From: a bacterium UBP6_UBA1177
GTDB lineage: Bacteria > UBP6 > UBA1177
Length of the DNA: 53,023 nt
Direction of reading: 5' to 3'
Assembly (NCBI GenBank): GCA_002310995.1
Contig: DBYV01000038.1
Span: forward strand, 1-53,023
Part shown: positions 50,905 through 53,023 of the stretch, piece by piece
Layout of the letters: each line of letters starts with the position of its first letter
Numbering within the stretch: position 1 is the stretch's first letter
Program-made: the position numbers and the translations under genes
Notes under the pieces: model-generated
What the model saw: only the letters and a program-made list of their open reading frames with translations
Told to the model about the DNA's origin: nothing
The model's database searches: none

Positions 50905-53023
50905 CGTTTCTGGAATCGTCTCTCGGTCTCGGCGGTCTAGCCGGTCTTTCTTTTGTCCAGTCTTTGTCGAAGTCGCCAGGCTTCATGCTGAGTTTGAATT
51001 TGCCGCCTGCCTCTATTTCGGTGACTATTACTCTGACTTTCTGACCTAAATGCAAGTAATCATTTACGTTTTCAACTCTTTCGTCTGAAATTTTGCTGAC
51101 GTGGAGAAGACCTGTTGTACCTCTCCAGATTTCAACGAATGCACCGTATTCTTCAATTCTTGTAACTTCGCCTTCATAAACTTTGCCGAGTTCGACATCG
51201 TCTGTGAACGATTTTACAAGAGCGATCGTTGCGTTAAGAACTTCCTGATTCTTTGCCGAAATCGTGACTGTTCCGTCCTGCTCGACTTCGACATCTGCAC
51301 CGGTTTCTTCGATTATCGATTTGATGTTTTTGCCGCCTGTTCCGATGAGGTCTTTGATTTTGTCAACATCGATCTTGAGCTGGCAGAGTTTCGGAGCGTT
51401 CGGGCTGAGTTCCGGTCTCGGAGCTGCGATAGCCTTTTCCATTTCGCCGATGATGTGCATTCTTCCGACTTTCGCCTGAAGCATAGCTCGCTCCATAACT
51501 TCTTTAGGCAGACCTTTGATTTTTATATCCATCTGAATTGCCGTGATACCGTCTTTGGAGCCAGCGACTTTGAAATCCATATCGCCAAGGTGGTCTTCAT
51601 CGCCAAGAATATCGGAAAGGATGTAGAAATCGTTTCCGTCCTGAATAAGTCCCATTGCGATTCCGGCAACGTGTTTTTTAACGGGAACACCTGCATCCAT
51701 AAGTGCGAGCGAGCCCGAGCAGACTGTTGCCTGGGAAGACGAACCGTTCGATTCCATGATTTCGGAAACAAGTCTTACAGTGTAGGGGAACTCTTCTTTC
51801 GGCGGGATTATTGCGGAAAGTGCTCTTTCAGCAAGGTTTCCGTGGCCGAGTTCACGTCTTCCCGGAGATTTAAGTCTTGCGACTTCGCCGACCGAGAAAG
51901 GCGGGAAATTGTAGTGAAGCATGAAGCGTTTGCTCGAGCCTTCGGTAACGGTGTCAACTTTCTGCTCGTCTTTGCCGATTCCGAGTGTGAGAACGCCGAG
52001 AGACTGGGTTTCACCGCGTGTGAAAACAGCCGATCCGTGGGTCATCGGAAGAACGCCGAGGTCAATAGTGATCGGTCTGATCGAAGTGAGGTCACGGCCG
52101 TCGATTCTTCTGTTTTCGGTGATGATCTGATGTCTCATCGCATATTTGAGGTAATCGTCGAAGAAGGTTTTCGCACGGGTGATGACGGTCTGAGGCTCGT
52201 CAATGTTCATGAAGTCCGCACCTTCTTCGATTTTTTTGGTTACTCTTTCTACAAGTTCAGCCTTTGCTTCGTCAAGAAGAGCATATCTTTTGAGCTTTTC
52301 AGTCGTTGAAAGAGCTTCCTTTACGATTTCTTCGCAGGTTTCGTGAACGAATTTTTCAAGATTTTCGTCTTTTACCTTCGCAACTTCGGCTCTTTTTACC
52401 GGGTTGATCTGTTTTGCCAGTTTATCCTGCATTTCAAGAAGCGGCTGAATTGCCTGGTGACCGAGTTCGATAGCTCTGGTCATATCTTCTTCGCTTACTT
52501 CCTTCGATTCACCTTCGACCATGACGATCGAGTCGTAGTTTCCTGCGACCGTGATGTCGATGTCGTAGTCTTCATCGTCGCTGACAGCCGGATTTATCAT
52601 GAATTCACCGTTCTTTCTGACAACTCTGCATCCTGCGACCGGACCGTTGAAAGGAATGTCTGAAATCATAAGGGCAGCAGAAGCGGCCGTAATCGACATT
52701 ACTCTCGGATCGCAGTTCGGATCGAAGCTGAGAAGGTTTACGAGAATCTGCGTCTCGTTGGTGAACCAGTCTGCAAACATCGGTCTGAGCGGTCTGTCGA
52801 TAAGACGCGACGTAAGTTTTTCCTGTGTGCTCGGCTGGGATTCTCTTTTGAGGAATCCGCCCGGAAATCTGCCGGCAGCGTAGAATTTTTCGGTGTAGTC
52901 AACGGTAAGCGGGAAGAAATCGCCTTCTGCAGCCGGATCGCCTTTTGCCGCAACGACTGTTGCCAGAATTACCGTGCCGCCGTAGTTGCACCAGATCGCG
53001 CCGTCAGCCTGTTTTGCATAGCG
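50858..53023 (-). CDS. pnp: Polyribonucleotide nucleotidyltransferase, 5' end outside the window
   Basis: Phosphorolytic 3'-5' exoribonuclease of mRNA decay. 721 residues are visible. The frame stays open to the window edge, where it reads RYAKQADGAIW, so only the first 20 or so residues are missing. Order: first RNase PH domain (with FYAAGRFPGGFLKRE and RLIDRPLRPMF), helical domain, second RNase PH domain (GETQSLGVLTLG, HYNFPPFSVGE, SDILGDEDHLGDMDFKVAG), KH domain (KDLIGTGGKNIKSIIEETG) and S1 domain (GEVTRIEEYGAFVEI), then an Arg/Gly/Pro-rich tail. An internal Met at 52780 is not the start. Confidence 0.97.
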   Translation of the reverse strand, partial: RYAKQADGAIWCNYGGTVILATVVAAKGDPAAEGDFFPLTVDYTEKFYAAGRFPGGFLKRESQPSTQEKLTSRLIDRPLRPMFADWFTNETQILVNLLSFDPNCDPRVMSITAASAALMISDIPFNGPVAGCRVVRKNGEFMINPAVSDDEDYDIDITVAGNYDSIVMVEGESKEVSEEDMTRAIELGHQAIQPLLEMQDKLAKQINPVKRAEVAKVKDENLEKFVHETCEEIVKEALSTTEKLKRYALLDEAKAELVERVTKKIEEGADFMNIDEPQTVITRAKTFFDDYLKYAMRHQIITENRRIDGRDLTSIRPITIDLGVLPMTHGSAVFTRGETQSLGVLTLGIGKDEQKVDTVTEGSSKRFMLHYNFPPFSVGEVARLKSPGRRELGHGNLAERALSAIIPPKEEFPYTVRLVSEIMESNGSSSQATVCSGSLALMDAGVPVKKHVAGIAMGLIQDGNDFYILSDILGDEDHLGDMDFKVAGSKDGITAIQMDIKIKGLPKEVMERAMLQAKVGRMHIIGEMEKAIAAPRPELSPNAPKLCQLKIDVDKIKDLIGTGGKNIKSIIEETGADVEVEQDGTVTISAKNQEVLNATIALVKSFTDDVELGKVYEGEVTRIEEYGAFVEIWRGTTGLLHVSKISDERVENVNDYLHLGQKVRVIVTEIEAGGKFKLSMKPGDFDKDWTKERPARPPRPRDDSRNGERRGGDRGGRENHR

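Overview
The window is a stretch of chromosome from a Gram-negative-type bacterium. It opens with the conserved translation/transcription cluster tRNA-Thr/Tyr/Gly/Thr, tuf, rpmG, tRNA-Trp, secE, nusG, rplK, rplA, rplJ, rplL, rpoB, rpoC (about 300-14,000, + strand). Several traits together recall uncultured deltaproteobacterial or myxobacterial-like lineages: lipoproteins with Asp/Thr/Ser-rich linkers, a Ser/Thr kinase fused to a WD40-type propeller, EGF-like modules, and an NtrC-type regulator without an adjacent kinase. That taxonomy is inference; no rRNA gene is present. Promoters I can pick out share a TTGNNN / 16-bp spacer / TANNNT form.

From 14,078 to 23,953 (+ strand) lies a tight run: a DUF4416 protein, a nucleoside-phosphorylase-like protein, a stand-alone RecC, a kinase/WD40 membrane protein, a lipoprotein, adenosine deaminase and an ECF sigma factor. 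The recC coding region contains a 16-bp near-palindrome matching the ParB-binding site parS.

From 24,033 to 35,897 lies the most unusual locus. A 2,722-residue secreted Rhs/YD-repeat protein carries EGF-like modules and leucine-rich repeats at its N-terminus. It is followed by two small membrane proteins, then by a 5'-truncated orphan Rhs cassette that repeats about 1.15 kb of the core but has a different tip and a new downstream gene, then by a vestigial third cassette end and a truncated WG-repeat lipoprotein. In both Rhs proteins the variable tip is not C-terminal: it lies between the Rhs core and a second conserved tail of about 150 residues. Each of the three tails is followed, in translational-coupling distance, by a different small gene. 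I read this as an array of exchangeable toxin/immunity cassettes with homology on both sides of the toxin.

From 35,932 to 53,023 all genes are on the - strand. In transcription order these are pnp (cut by the window end), dut, initiator tRNA, malic enzyme, Mrp-type ATPase, a ZnuA-like metal-binding lipoprotein with a Cys-rich insert of about 240 residues, a low-complexity lipoprotein, and a TolA-like protein with AMIN-like ends. They are followed by a SlyD-type prolyl isomerase with a His/Cys tail, and an operon of MFS transporter, sigma-54 response regulator and two paralogous GT-C-type membrane glycosyltransferases. No insertion sequence, rRNA or CRISPR array was seen.
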